Of a stretch of DNA of 59,269 nt, positions 35,947-44,457 are shown piece after piece. The stretch is taken from NCBI GenBank assembly GCA_017935645.1, contig JAGBHF010000044.1, positions 1-59,269 of the forward strand. The letters run 5' to 3'. The notes beneath the pieces were generated by a model that saw nothing but the letters and a program-made list of their open reading frames with translations, did no database searches and was not told where the DNA came from. The DNA comes from Bacteroidaceae bacterium (lineage in GTDB: Bacteria; Bacteroidota; Bacteroidia; Bacteroidales; Barnesiellaceae_A). Numbering within the stretch: position 1 is the stretch's first letter; each line of letters opens with the position of its first letter. The position numbers and the translations under genes are program-made.

Positions 35947-35989
35947 AGAGGCTGTGTCAAAATGGAAATTTTGGCACAGTCTCTTTTTT
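35947..35989 (+). terminator. Long A/T-loop terminator after the orphan tRNA end
   Basis: A stem of about 17 bp, AGAGGCTGTGTCAAAAT with ATTTTGGCACAGTCTCT, with a GGAA-type loop and one or two wobble pairs, runs into TTTTTTG. It faces the convergent MscS gene. Confidence 0.8.
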
Positions 35990-36087
35990 GTGTTTGCGTC
36001 TACCTCTCTGTGGTGCCAAACGGAGCAAAAAATCCCCACAACAGTTCGTTGTAGGGAAAATCTTATAATATATTGTAATACAACACA

Positions 36088-37320
36088 TTACACCATTCGT
36101 TGCATATCTTGTCCTGAGGGGAGCTGGAACATCTTGATGCCAAACTCGGGAGCGATGGCGAAGAGATACTCAAATACGCGTGCTTGTATGTCTTCGTAAC
36201 GTACCCAGGCTGTGTCGTTGGAGAAGAAATAAATCTGCATGGGTTGACCCTGCGGAGTAGGCTCCATTAGACGCACCATCGATACAAAGTCTTTGTGACA
36301 GTGTGGCAACGATTGTATATAACTCTGCGTGTAGAGGCGGAACAGGGTAAGATTGGTTATGCGCAACGATTGTGCGGTATATTCATCACCCTCCTCACGG
36401 GCACGGGCTATGCGTTGCTCGGTATCGGCTATATACTCTTTTACAAGGGCATTGTCGCGCCAGTGGTCTATCTCGTCGGGTGTCATGAAGTGAATAGAGT
36501 TGATGTCGATGTTGAGCAAGCGAGCTACACGACGACCTCCCGACTTAAAGACATTCTCCCAATTGGTAAATGAGCCTTCGACCAAGGCTTGCGGTTGAAT
36601 GGTCGAGATGGTATAATCCCAATTACGCACCTTAACAGTGGTGAGGGTTATCTCCTCTACCATACCGTCTATGCCCTTGTCTTTCACGACAATCCAGTCG
36701 CCTACATTCAACATCTTGTTGGCCGATAGTTGCACACCGGCCACTAATCCCAACAGAAGATTTTGAAATACCAACATCAATACGGCTGCCGATGCACCCA
36801 AACCGGTGAGCAGATATACAGGAGACTTATTGACGATGATACTTATCATAACGATGATGGCCAAGGCCCATATAAGAACCTGTATCATCTGAGAAAATCC
36901 TCTTACGGGCTTGTTGCGGAACGAATCGGTATCTTCCAAGATGTGAGCAAAAGCCGATACAAACGAGATTAAGAAGCGCAATACGATGGCTACGACATAT
37001 ATCCAACACAAGCGCTGTGCAAGGTCGTACAAGGCATCGTTACCGACAAATACGAATGGCAAAAAGACTACCAGCAATATAGACGGAATGACGGCTAAGA
37101 GATTGTCAAGTACCTTTTGGTCGAGCAATACATCGTCCCAACTAGCCTTTGACACGCGTACAATACGACGCACAACTTTGTTGAGAGCCAATTTTGTCAA
37201 TCGGTCGACAATGGCAACTATCAACAGCAATATAGATGCCGAAACGAGCTGTTCGACCCACGTAAAATTTGCAGCATCAATGTGAAACCATTGCAAGATT
37301 ATCGTTCTCCAGTTTTCCAT
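36088..37320 (-). CDS. MscS-family mechanosensitive channel (YbdG-like)
   Basis: A 410-residue inner-membrane protein with five or so N-terminal membrane segments, the pore-lining helix region GLGASAAVLMLVFQNLLLGLVAGVQ (about residues 175-200), and the MscS beta domain (LNVGDWIVVKDKGIDGMVEEITLTTVKVRNWDYT). Size and the long C-terminal domain fit the YbdG/YnaI-like medium-length group that protects against osmotic downshock. It is the last gene of a six-gene minus-strand run and begins 5 bp after the DUF6048-type gene. Confidence 0.9.
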   Translation of the reverse strand: MENWRTIILQWFHIDAANFTWVEQLVSASILLLIVAIVDRLTKLALNKVVRRIVRVSKASWDDVLLDQKVLDNLLAVIPSILLVVFLPFVFVGNDALYDLAQRLCWIYVVAIVLRFLISFVSAFAHILEDTDSFRNKPVRGFSQMIQVLIWALAIIVMISIIVNKSPVYLLTGLGASAAVLMLVFQNLLLGLVAGVQLSANKMLNVGDWIVVKDKGIDGMVEEITLTTVKVRNWDYTISTIQPQALVEGSFTNWENVFKSGGRRVARLLNIDINSIHFMTPDEIDHWRDNALVKEYIADTEQRIARAREEGDEYTAQSLRITNLTLFRLYTQSYIQSLPHCHKDFVSMVRLMEPTPQGQPMQIYFFSNDTAWVRYEDIQARVFEYLFAIAPEFGIKMFQLPSGQDMQRMV

Positions 37321-37324
37321 ACTA

Positions 37325-38143
37325 TTACAATTCTACAATTTCTTTCTCTTGTTCTTTATTGGCAAAGGGTATGTTATACCCTACTGTATAGGTAAATCCG
37401 AAACCACCCTCTTGAGGTCCGAAACCGGGCACGAAATAGGGCTTGCCATACTGCGAGCTTTCGCAATCAATCATCAAGCGGTATCGTCCCGACCATCCCA
37501 TATAGAAGTTCTTGTATATCTGCACACGCAATACAACAGCTATTTCGCCCCAATGGGCAAATGCAGTCTCCTTGGGCGTAGAGGTCACAATCGAACTATC
37601 CCAATAGCTATCGTTGAGCGTAATATTATCCCAATTATACTTAAATGATGTGAGACCATAGCGTAAACCTACACCCACAAAACTTTCGGAACCGTTGTTA
37701 TAGAAAAAGTTGTAGTTGACACCTACCCTACCGTACAACGACGGCTCACAATTAAATGTGTAGTTATTGTCGAGAGGTGTATATCGAGCTGTACCTATAC
37801 CCAATTCCACTACCGGGAAGAAACGATGATACAAGTCGAGCTCCACACCCACCTCATAACTGCCATATTGCGTACCCAATAAGTTCATTACCGGAGCCGA
37901 TATATCGGCAGTAATCATCAATCCGCCCAATAAAGGGGCATTGTGAATGGGCTTCTTCTCGGCTACTGTGTCGGTAGCAATGGTGTCTTGGCGAGCCTTT
38001 TCAATGTTTTTTGCCACAATATCCATAGGCAAATCATTGCTTTCGACCGGCGTAACAACACGTTGTGCCGATATAGGCACAATGGCAATACACCATAGCA
38101 CTACACTCAGCAGTATTGTTATCGTATATCTATTGTGCCACAT
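37325..38143 (-). CDS. DUF6048-type predicted outer-membrane beta-barrel protein
   Basis: A 272-residue protein with a signal peptide (MWHNRYTITILLSVVLWCIAIVPISAQ). Alternating hydrophobic patterns and aromatic-rich strands (YEVGVELDLYHRFFPVVELGIGTARY, GVGLRYGLTSFKY, MGWSGRYRLMI) suggest a small beta-barrel. I assign it to the DUF6048 family from its look and from the adjacent DUF6452-type gene, a pairing usual in Bacteroidales. The start overlaps the preceding gene by 14 bp. Function unknown. Confidence 0.7.
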   Translation of the reverse strand: MWHNRYTITILLSVVLWCIAIVPISAQRVVTPVESNDLPMDIVAKNIEKARQDTIATDTVAEKKPIHNAPLLGGLMITADISAPVMNLLGTQYGSYEVGVELDLYHRFFPVVELGIGTARYTPLDNNYTFNCEPSLYGRVGVNYNFFYNNGSESFVGVGLRYGLTSFKYNWDNITLNDSYWDSSIVTSTPKETAFAHWGEIAVVLRVQIYKNFYMGWSGRYRLMIDCESSQYGKPYFVPGFGPQEGGFGFTYTVGYNIPFANKEQEKEIVEL

Positions 38144-38630
38144 AATAATATAATCGCAATGTTTCTTGGTCGATATTCGTCACCTCTTCAACCATCAGAG
38201 CTGCCGAGTCGAGCATGTGGGTTGTATATTGAAATTGGTCGATGCGATAGTTAAATGTAACACCACAGTCGGCCGAAATAAAATGCGGATAACGTGTGTA
38301 TACAAAAGTAAGCGTATCGCAGATGCCGTATTGTGCAAGTGCCTTCATGTCGTATTGTACTACGTATTGTGTAGTATCAGCATCATTACGAAATGGCAAA
38401 GAAAGTGATGTAACACGCTTGCCACAATCGACTATCATAGCGCCTGTTTTTTGTCCCACACCATACACCGAAATAGAGTCAATCGATATAGCTCGTTCCG
38501 GAGCATTAGATGCATAAAAAGCGACTTTGGGAATACTTGTTCGATTCTCAAAGCATCCGTTGCCACAACCAACAATGAGTATCGCAACAAAAACAACAAT
38601 CAGGTATATATATCGGTTATTTAACGCCAT
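38130..38630 (-). CDS. DUF6452-type lipoprotein
   Basis: A 166-residue protein with signal peptide and lipobox (LIVGC, then GNGCFENRTS). The remainder is beta-rich with a SLPFRNDADTTQYVV segment. It overlaps the nitroreductase gene by 10 bp upstream and the DUF6048-type gene by 14 bp downstream, so the three are translationally coupled. The paired lipoprotein and beta-barrel probably work together at the outer membrane; the role is unknown. Confidence 0.7.
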   Translation of the reverse strand: MALNNRYIYLIVVFVAILIVGCGNGCFENRTSIPKVAFYASNAPERAISIDSISVYGVGQKTGAMIVDCGKRVTSLSLPFRNDADTTQYVVQYDMKALAQYGICDTLTFVYTRYPHFISADCGVTFNYRIDQFQYTTHMLDSAALMVEEVTNIDQETLRLYYYVAQ

Positions 38631-39139
38631 ACAACAACATCTTCTATCGATTTACGATTCTTCTCGGGTACAACATCTTCGGTAGGATATCCCATAGGGA
38701 GCAATACCATAGGTTCGACATCGGAAGGTATATCCAACAATCGGGCACACGCTTGGGTATCGAAATTGCATACCCAACAGCAACCCAATCCACACTCCGT
38801 TGCAGCAAGAGCCAAATGCTCGGTTGCTATGGCAATGTCTATATCACAATGATCCTTACCGTCGGAAGCTCTATGCCATGACTCGCCATGATTGCCACAC
38901 ACCACTATGCAACAAGGAACGGTAGCAAACCACTCACGATTGTACACCTCATCGCGCATGCGCTGCATAAGAGCCGGCTCGCGCACCACAACAAATGTCC
39001 ATGGCTGGTAGTTGACAGCCGATGGTGCCATACGAGCAACCTCCAAGATATACTGCAACAGACTATCGGGTACAGGCTGCGATGTGTAGCTGCGCACTGC
39101 ATGACGTCGTTGAGCCAAAGACAAGAGTGTTTCCTTCAT
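38621..39139 (-). CDS. Nitroreductase-family flavoprotein
   Basis: A 172-residue FMN-binding oxidoreductase: N-terminal RRHAVRSYTSQPV, then APSAVNYQPWTFVVV, and a late GLGCCWVCNFD segment, all family signatures. It is a short member that forms dimers and reduces nitro compounds, quinones or flavins with NAD(P)H. No specific substrate can be given. It lies 11 bp after the glycosyltransferase gene. Confidence 0.88.
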   Translation of the reverse strand: MKETLLSLAQRRHAVRSYTSQPVPDSLLQYILEVARMAPSAVNYQPWTFVVVREPALMQRMRDEVYNREWFATVPCCIVVCGNHGESWHRASDGKDHCDIDIAIATEHLALAATECGLGCCWVCNFDTQACARLLDIPSDVEPMVLLPMGYPTEDVVPEKNRKSIEDVVVWR

Positions 39140-39150
39140 AATAAATTTAC

Positions 39151-40086
39151 TTAGTCCAGCACCTTGGCCAGATGATACTTATTGCGATCGGTTGCATTGC
39201 GCGAGATAAGTTCGCCCAAGAAACCTGTAAGGAAGAGTTGTGTGCCTAATACCATCGAGGTTAGCGACACATAGAAGTAGGGCGAATCGGTTACACCGGC
39301 ACGCATGCCACATATCTTCAGCACGACAACCAACAGCACTGCTATAAAGCCAATGATGAACATAAGACTACCCAACAAGCCAAAGAAATGCATGGGCTTA
39401 ACAGCAAACTTTGAGAAGAACCACAAAGTCATGAGGTCGAGATAACCATTGACAAAGCGATCCAATCCGAACTTGGTTGTTCCATATTTACGCGCCTGAT
39501 GTTGCACTACTTTCTCACCAATACGGGTATAACCGGCATTCTTGGCCAAATATGGCATATAACGGTGCATATCGCCATATACCTCGATATTCTTAACGAC
39601 TTCACGTCGATATGCTTTCAATCCGCAGTTGAAGTCATTGAGTTTTATACCCGTTACTTTGCGAGCTGTTGCATTGAACAACTTGGTAGGAATGGTTTTT
39701 GAGAGCGGGTCATAACGTTTCTTTTTCCAACCCGAAACGAGGTCGTATCCCTCCTCGGTAATCATACGATACAATGCGGGAATTTCATCGGGGCTATCTT
39801 GCAAGTCGGCATCCATTGTAATGACAACATCGCCCTGAACATGCTCAAATCCTACATGTAGCGCAGGCGACTTGCCATAATTGCGACGGAAAGAGATACC
39901 TTTCACACATCCGTTCTTCTCGCGGAGTTGTTCAATCACCTGCCACGAGTTGTCGGTACTACCGTCATTGACAAACCATATTTCGTAACTAAAATTGTTC
40001 TCTTTCATTACCCGGGCAATCCATGCTTCCAACTCGGGCAAAGACTCAGCCTCGTTATACAAGGGTATTACCAATGAGATATCCAT
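39151..40086 (-). CDS. Glycosyltransferase family 2 with two C-terminal membrane helices
   Basis: A 311-residue protein; I use the ATG at 40086 (MDISLVIPLYNEAESLPEL), since the upstream frame to 40131 runs into the end of the DUF4199 gene. The GT2 motifs IWFVNDGSTDNSW, MDADLQDSPDEIPAL (metal-binding DxD region) and FNCGLKAYRREV fit the dolichyl-phosphate-mannose-synthase/ArnC group that loads a sugar on a polyprenyl phosphate. Two membrane helices at about residues 225-295 anchor it. It follows the DUF4199 gene by 4 bp. Confidence 0.9.
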   Translation of the reverse strand: MDISLVIPLYNEAESLPELEAWIARVMKENNFSYEIWFVNDGSTDNSWQVIEQLREKNGCVKGISFRRNYGKSPALHVGFEHVQGDVVITMDADLQDSPDEIPALYRMITEEGYDLVSGWKKKRYDPLSKTIPTKLFNATARKVTGIKLNDFNCGLKAYRREVVKNIEVYGDMHRYMPYLAKNAGYTRIGEKVVQHQARKYGTTKFGLDRFVNGYLDLMTLWFFSKFAVKPMHFFGLLGSLMFIIGFIAVLLVVVLKICGMRAGVTDSPYFYVSLTSMVLGTQLFLTGFLGELISRNATDRNKYHLAKVLD

Positions 40087-40090
40087 ATAA

Positions 40091-40639
40091 TTATGATTTG
40101 ATATTATTCTTACTTTTACTGCGCAATACAAATGGTGCTACAATAATCGACAGTAATGAGCCGAAAAAGACATTCGACCACATCGATGACATTACCATTT
40201 GCATGGATGTGGGCAAGGCTTCACCTTCGAGTAGCTTGCGCATTTCATCGAGTGTTGCCGAGTTTTCTACAACGCCCATTTGTTCTATCAACTTAACCGA
40301 TTCAGCAGCTGCATTAGCAATATAATCGGGGTTGATATATTGATAAAAAATATACTCCGGAACACAACTGATGAGCGACGCAAAGAAAAAGAGCATAATC
40401 CCCATCATCCACAAGAGCGAAAATCCCGACAGATATCCATTCTGTTTATGATATTGTAGCATGATAAGGTACAACGCAAAAGGTGTACCTATAAATAGCA
40501 ACATAGCCACTACATTGAGCAGTGATATATATGTACCGGCTATGCCACAAAAGAAACGTGCAATGAGATACAACCCCAACCACACGCCACCGTCCATGCC
40601 GTACACCAAGAGACTCTTTCGTTCAGTATTATTTGTCAT
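40091..40639 (-). CDS. DUF4199-type integral membrane protein
   Basis: A 182-residue protein with four predicted membrane segments (about residues 15-35, 40-60, 75-95 and 155-175) and a polar insert between the third and fourth. Size and topology match the Bacteroidota-specific DUF4199 family, usually found directly before a GT2 gene as here. Function unknown; an accessory role to the glycosyltransferase is inferred. Two promoter copies lie directly upstream. Confidence 0.78.
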   Translation of the reverse strand: MTNNTERKSLLVYGMDGGVWLGLYLIARFFCGIAGTYISLLNVVAMLLFIGTPFALYLIMLQYHKQNGYLSGFSLLWMMGIMLFFFASLISCVPEYIFYQYINPDYIANAAAESVKLIEQMGVVENSATLDEMRKLLEGEALPTSMQMVMSSMWSNVFFGSLLSIIVAPFVLRSKSKNNIKS

Positions 40640-40663
40640 TATCGACTAATTAATATTAATGTG

Positions 40664-40711
40664 CAAATATAGTGAAAGGTGAGAGAAGATACAAATCAAA
40701 CTTATTTGAAT
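40664..40711 (-). repeat. Promoter repeat, proximal copy
   Basis: A 48-bp unit that matches 40743-40790 at 46 of 48 positions. On the minus strand it holds TTTG (40695-40692), 20 bases, TATATTTG (40671-40664), a perfect Bacteroidota promoter 25 bases before the DUF4199 start. At the outer end it contains an imperfect form of the inverted repeat TCAAACTTGTTTGA. Confidence 0.85.
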
Positions 40712-40742
40712 TTGTATTTTCCGAACCGCATCCTATATTATC

Positions 40743-40790
40743 CAAATATAGTGAAAGGAGAGAGAAGATACAAATCAAACTTGTTTGAAT
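40743..40790 (-). repeat. Promoter repeat, distal copy
   Basis: Second copy of the 48-bp unit, offset by 79 bp. It again holds TTTG (40774-40771), 20 bases, TATATTTG (40750-40743). The inverted repeat TCAAAC-TT-GTTTGA is perfect here and overlaps the -33 side, so it could be an operator. Confidence 0.85.
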
Positions 40791-40840
40791 ATTTCTTAAC
40801 GAGTGCAATATATATTACCACCCAATCACACACTGTTATA

Positions 40841-40880
40841 AAAACAAGCGCGACCGAATGATTGATTCGGTCGCGCCATA
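40841..40880 (-). terminator. Terminator after the NfnAB-like operon
   Basis: A GC-rich stem GGCGCGACCGAAT/ATTCGGTCGCGC with a short loop; on the minus strand it runs into TTGTTTTTAT. It lies 27 bp past the nfnB-like stop. Confidence 0.85.
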
Positions 40881-40906
40881 TTGCGATATAAATCGTTTTA
40901 TAACAA

Positions 40907-42373
40907 TTACTTGCTCAATTGTTCGTGCATAGCGGCAGCGGCACGACGACCGTCACCCATAGCAAGAATAACTGTTGCACCACCGCGCACGATGTCACCA
41001 CCGGCATAGAGGTCGGGCAAGCATGATTGCATGGTCTCTTCGTTAACAACGATAGTACCACGACGGCTTATCTCAAGCTCCTTGATAGTATTGGGGATAA
41101 GGGGGTTAGGCGATACACCAACGGCAACGATAACTGTATCAACGGGTACATCTTCGATAGCACCTTCAATCTCTACAGGCGAACGACGGCCACTCTCATC
41201 GGGCTCACCAAGTTCCATACGTTGCAAGCGCATTGTTGTCACCTTACCTGTTTCGTCGCCAAGATATTCGATGGGGTTGTGAAGAGTCATAAACTCTACA
41301 CCCTCAGCCTTGGCATGCTCTACCTCCTCTTTACGAGCGGGCATTTCTTCCTCGCTACGACGGTAGATAATCATGGCACGCTCGGCACCCAAGCGACGAG
41401 CTGTACGCACCGAGTCCATAGCAGTATTACCACCACCAATTACAGCTACATTCTTGCCACTCAACACGGGAGTATCCCAATCTTGACGAGCAGCACCCAT
41501 CAAGTTGACACGTGTGAGGTACTCGTTACATGACATGATACCAATGAGGTTCTCACCGGGGATGTTCATAAAGCGAGGCAAACCTGCACCACTTGCTACA
41601 AATACACCCTTGAAGCCCATTTCGTGAAGGTCGTCGTAAGTAATGGTCTTACCTACAATGCAGTCGGTAACAAAAGTCACACCCATCTTGCGCAAGGTGT
41701 CAATCTCAACATCTACAAACTTATTGGGCAAGCGGAACTCGGGAATACCATATTTCAACACACCACCAATCTCGTGGAGAGCCTCAAATACGGTAACATC
41801 ATATCCATACTTAACCATGTCGCCGGCAAATGAAAGGCCACAAGGACCTGAGCCTACAACGGCTATCTTGATACCATTGGCAGGGGCACATGCAGGCACT
41901 TCACCTGTACCATGCTCACGAGAGTAGTCGGCAGCAAAACGCTCCAAGTAACCGATGGCAACGGGTTGTTTTTTGAGTTTCTTCAAGTAGAAGCATTGCG
42001 ACTCACATTGCTTCTCTTGGGGACACACACGACCACACACTGCAGGGAGTGCACTGGTCTCTTTAAGGGTTGATGCTGCTTGCAAGAACTCACCCTTCTC
42101 GATGTGCTTGATAAAAGTGGGGATGTTGATACCTACGGGACAACCTGTCATACACAAAGGTTCGGGACAGTCCAAGCAACGCTTGGCCTCCAACAAAGCT
42201 TGTTCCTCGGTAAGACCTTGGTTTACCTCCTCATTACAAGTAATACGGTATGCAGGATCCAACTCGGGCATTACCACACGGGCAATGTTGGTACGATCTT
42301 TGGCAGGCATACTTTTGCGCAACTCATCGCGCCAGGGCTCGTTACGACGAGCTGTTATATCTTCCATGTTCAT
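40907..42373 (-). CDS. nfnB: NfnB-like / glutamate synthase small-chain-like oxidoreductase
   Basis: A 488-residue FAD/FeS protein. The N-terminal cysteine series CLDCPEPLCMTGCPVG and VCGRVCPQEKQCESQC binds two [4Fe-4S] clusters. Two dinucleotide motifs follow: VVGSGPCGLSFAGD near residue 175 and VIGGGNTAMDS near residue 310. The same architecture is shared by GltD and by NfnB, the large subunit of NADH-dependent ferredoxin:NADP+ oxidoreductase. The gene directly after an NfnA-like partner (17-bp gap), with no glutamate synthase large-subunit gene, favours NfnB. Electron bifurcation itself is inference. Confidence 0.75.
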   Translation of the reverse strand: MNMEDITARRNEPWRDELRKSMPAKDRTNIARVVMPELDPAYRITCNEEVNQGLTEEQALLEAKRCLDCPEPLCMTGCPVGINIPTFIKHIEKGEFLQAASTLKETSALPAVCGRVCPQEKQCESQCFYLKKLKKQPVAIGYLERFAADYSREHGTGEVPACAPANGIKIAVVGSGPCGLSFAGDMVKYGYDVTVFEALHEIGGVLKYGIPEFRLPNKFVDVEIDTLRKMGVTFVTDCIVGKTITYDDLHEMGFKGVFVASGAGLPRFMNIPGENLIGIMSCNEYLTRVNLMGAARQDWDTPVLSGKNVAVIGGGNTAMDSVRTARRLGAERAMIIYRRSEEEMPARKEEVEHAKAEGVEFMTLHNPIEYLGDETGKVTTMRLQRMELGEPDESGRRSPVEIEGAIEDVPVDTVIVAVGVSPNPLIPNTIKELEISRRGTIVVNEETMQSCLPDLYAGGDIVRGGATVILAMGDGRRAAAAMHEQLSK

Positions 42374-42389
42374 TATAGAGCCTCCTTCT

Positions 42390-43181
42390 TTATTCTACTT
42401 CTTTATAAGAGCGCAAGCGCATCATCAACTCATCGAAGTCAACTTGGTGAGCATCAAACTCAGGACCGTCGATGCAAACAAAACGCAACTTACCACCTAC
42501 AGTTACACGACAAGCGCCACACATACCTGTACCGTCAACCATGATAGCATTCAACGACACAACAGTGGGGATGTTGTATTGGGCGGTGAGCTTCGACACA
42601 AATTTCATCATCACAGCAGGACCGATAGCGACACATTGGTCAACCTTCTCGCGCTTGATAATTTGCTCTACGCCCTCTGTAACAAGACCTTTAGTACCAT
42701 AAGAGCCATCGTCGGTCATGATGATAACCTCATCACTGCTGGCACGTATTTCGTCTTCAAGAATAATCAAATCTTTGCTACGAGCAGCCAATACACTGAT
42801 AACACGGTTGCCTGCTGCCTTCATAGCCTGTACAATGGGCAAGAGAGGTGCAACACCTACACCACCACCACAGCATACTACAGTACCTACCTTGTCGATG
42901 TGAGTAGCTTGACCGAGAGGACCTACTACGTCGGCAATATAATCGCCGGGATTTAAGTTGCCCAACTTAACGGTTGACTTACCTACGGTTTGCACTACAA
43001 GAGTAATTGTACCTTTTTCGATATCGGCACCTGCGATAGTGAGGGGAACACGCTCGCCTTTATCATCTACACGCACAATCACAAAGTGACCTGCCTTACG
43101 AGCCTTCGCAATGAGCGGAGCCTCTATTACAAGCTTCACTACTTTGTCGGAGAAGAACTCCTTACTTACAATTTTATTCAT
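42390..43181 (-). CDS. nfnA: NfnA-like FAD/NAD-binding ferredoxin reductase subunit
   Basis: A 263-residue protein of the dihydroorotate-dehydrogenase electron-transfer-subunit family: an N-terminal FAD beta-barrel (ERVPLTIAGAD), a VVCCGGGVGVAPLLPIVQAM NAD-binding segment, and C-terminal [2Fe-2S] cysteines in GMCGACRVTVGGKLRFVC. This is the form seen in NfnA and sulfide-dehydrogenase beta subunits. It is transcribed before the NfnB-like gene, the standard NfnAB layout. A pyrK role is unlikely, since no pyrD gene is adjacent. Confidence 0.8.
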   Translation of the reverse strand: MNKIVSKEFFSDKVVKLVIEAPLIAKARKAGHFVIVRVDDKGERVPLTIAGADIEKGTITLVVQTVGKSTVKLGNLNPGDYIADVVGPLGQATHIDKVGTVVCCGGGVGVAPLLPIVQAMKAAGNRVISVLAARSKDLIILEDEIRASSDEVIIMTDDGSYGTKGLVTEGVEQIIKREKVDQCVAIGPAVMMKFVSKLTAQYNIPTVVSLNAIMVDGTGMCGACRVTVGGKLRFVCIDGPEFDAHQVDFDELMMRLRSYKEVE

Positions 43182-43266
43182 ATTAACGTTATATGATGTG
43201 TTAAGATTTTTCTAAGTTTCTCTATTAAGGTTAATCTCTACGTATTCGATAGCACAGAATTAACTG

Positions 43267-43274
43267 CAAATATA
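43267..43274 (-). promoter_or_regulatory. -7 box of the NfnAB-like operon
   Basis: TATATTTG on the minus strand, predicting a leader of about 80 bases. The -33 element is unclear. Confidence 0.5.
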
Positions 43275-43317
43275 GGACTTTTTTACCACTCACAACACTT
43301 TTTTCCGAAAAACATAA

Positions 43318-43357
43318 CAAAAGAGGCTATACCTCGGGGTAAATAAGGTATAGCCTA
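43318..43357 (-). terminator. Terminator of pfkA
   Basis: A stem of about 11 bp, GTAGGCTATACC/GGTATAGCCTC, with a 13-base loop, then TTTTGTT on the minus strand. Confidence 0.75.
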
Positions 43358-43383
43358 CTCTATATTAGATATTTTCGTACTGA

Positions 43384-44364
43384 TTATATCGACAACCGGC
43401 GTAAGGTGTCGAGCAACTCACGATTGATAGGTTTATCTTGCTTAACCGCCTTACTGAAAGGAACATACACAATCTCATCATTGCGGATACCCACCATTAC
43501 GTTGCGTTGTCCTTCGAGTAGCGCATCTATTGCGGCAGCACCGAGTCGGCTGGCAAGGATACGATCTTGTGCCGAAGGTGAGCCACCGCGTTGTATGTGA
43601 CCCAATATAGTAACACGCACATCATACTGCGGATACTCATTCTTCACGCGCTCGGCAAGTTGCATAGCACCTCCCGTTGTAGGACTCTCGGCAACAAGTA
43701 CGATACTACTATTCTTCGACTTACGGAAGCCATTCTCCACCAACTCTTTCAGTTGGTCTATCTCGGTATAAATCTCCGGAATGATAGCAGCCTCACAACC
43801 GGTGGCAATAGCACCATTGAGCGCCAAGAAACCGGCATCGCGACCCATCACCTCGATAAAGAACAAGCGCTCGTGCGACGAGGCTGTATCACGTATCTTA
43901 TCGACCGCCTCCATAATGGTGTTGAGCGCAGTGTCGTAGCCGATAGTAAGGTCGGTACCATACAAGTCATTGTCGATAGTACCGGGCAGGCCGATGATAG
44001 GATAATCGAACTCTTGAGCAAAAATACGCGCACCTGTCAACGAGCCATCGCCACCTATCACCACCAAGGCATCAATACCCTCATTGCGTAGGGTTTCGTA
44101 GGCAAGTTGTCGACCCTCGGGAGTTTGAAACTCCTTGCAACGAGCAGTCTTAAGGATAGTTCCGCCCTGTTGAATAATGTTACTCACATTCTCGGTCTTA
44201 AATGGCTTAATCTCACCCGATATCAATCCTCTGTAACCATGATAAATACCTTTAACCTCTATACCATTATATATGGCCGATCGCGTTACCGCGCGAATAG
44301 CCGCATTCATACCCGGCGCATCACCGCCCGATGTAAGAATGCCTATACATTTTACCGTTCCCAT
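43384..44364 (-). CDS. pfkA: ATP-dependent 6-phosphofructokinase
   Basis: A 326-residue PfkA with [16 protein letters not shown] at the start, GGDGSLTGA (the Gly after Asp marks ATP use, not pyrophosphate), [16 protein letters not shown] with the catalytic Asp, and [10 protein letters not shown]. It performs the committed step of glycolysis. Length and motifs are typical of the bacterial allosteric form. It is a single-gene unit with its own promoter and terminator, divergent from the cupin genes by 93 bp. Confidence 0.96.
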   Translation of the reverse strand: MGTVKCIGILTSGGDAPGMNAAIRAVTRSAIYNGIEVKGIYHGYRGLISGEIKPFKTENVSNIIQQGGTILKTARCKEFQTPEGRQLAYETLRNEGIDALVVIGGDGSLTGARIFAQEFDYPIIGLPGTIDNDLYGTDLTIGYDTALNTIMEAVDKIRDTASSHERLFFIEVMGRDAGFLALNGAIATGCEAAIIPEIYTEIDQLKELVENGFRKSKNSSIVLVAESPTTGGAMQLAERVKNEYPQYDVRVTILGHIQRGGSPSAQDRILASRLGAAAIDALLEGQRNVMVGIRNDEIVYVPFSKAVKQDKPINRELLDTLRRLSI

Positions 44365-44389
44365 AATCTTGTTAATTCAATTTCTTGTA

Positions 44390-44423
44390 CAAAGATAATC
44401 TATTTTGGCAAAAAGTGTTCAAA
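44390..44423 (-). promoter_or_regulatory. Promoter of pfkA
   Basis: On the minus strand, TTTG (44423-44420), 22 bases, then TATCTTTG (44397-44390); the spacing is slightly long. Confidence 0.55.
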
Positions 44424-44440
44424 ATATAAAGTATATTTTG

Positions 44441-44448
44441 TATCTTCG
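44441..44448 (+). promoter_or_regulatory. Possible -7 box before the first cupin gene
   Basis: TATCTTCG, one base off TAnnTTTG, ends 9 bases before the ATG at 44458, so the message would be almost leaderless. Confidence 0.4.
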
Positions 44449-44457
44449 CATCTTAGT

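Larger units (their letters stand above)
35752..36087. other. Gene-free stretch holding a second tRNA-Ser 3' end and its own terminator
   Basis: No credible gene is present. It contains the first terminator, then a GC-rich stretch with small hairpins (AGTCGC-GTA-GCGACT; AACCC-GGGTT), a T-arm-like AGGGTTCGAGCC, the second 19-base tRNA end (35915-35933), and a second terminator (35947-35989). The order, tRNA end then terminator, is thus present twice within about 260 bp. A decayed tRNA duplicate or a collapsed integrated element would explain it. Confidence 0.55.

Noticed and set aside
42102-42956. 284-codon plus-strand frame
   Set aside because: Runs across the NfnB/NfnA-like genes on the other strand; composition is that of a shadow frame.
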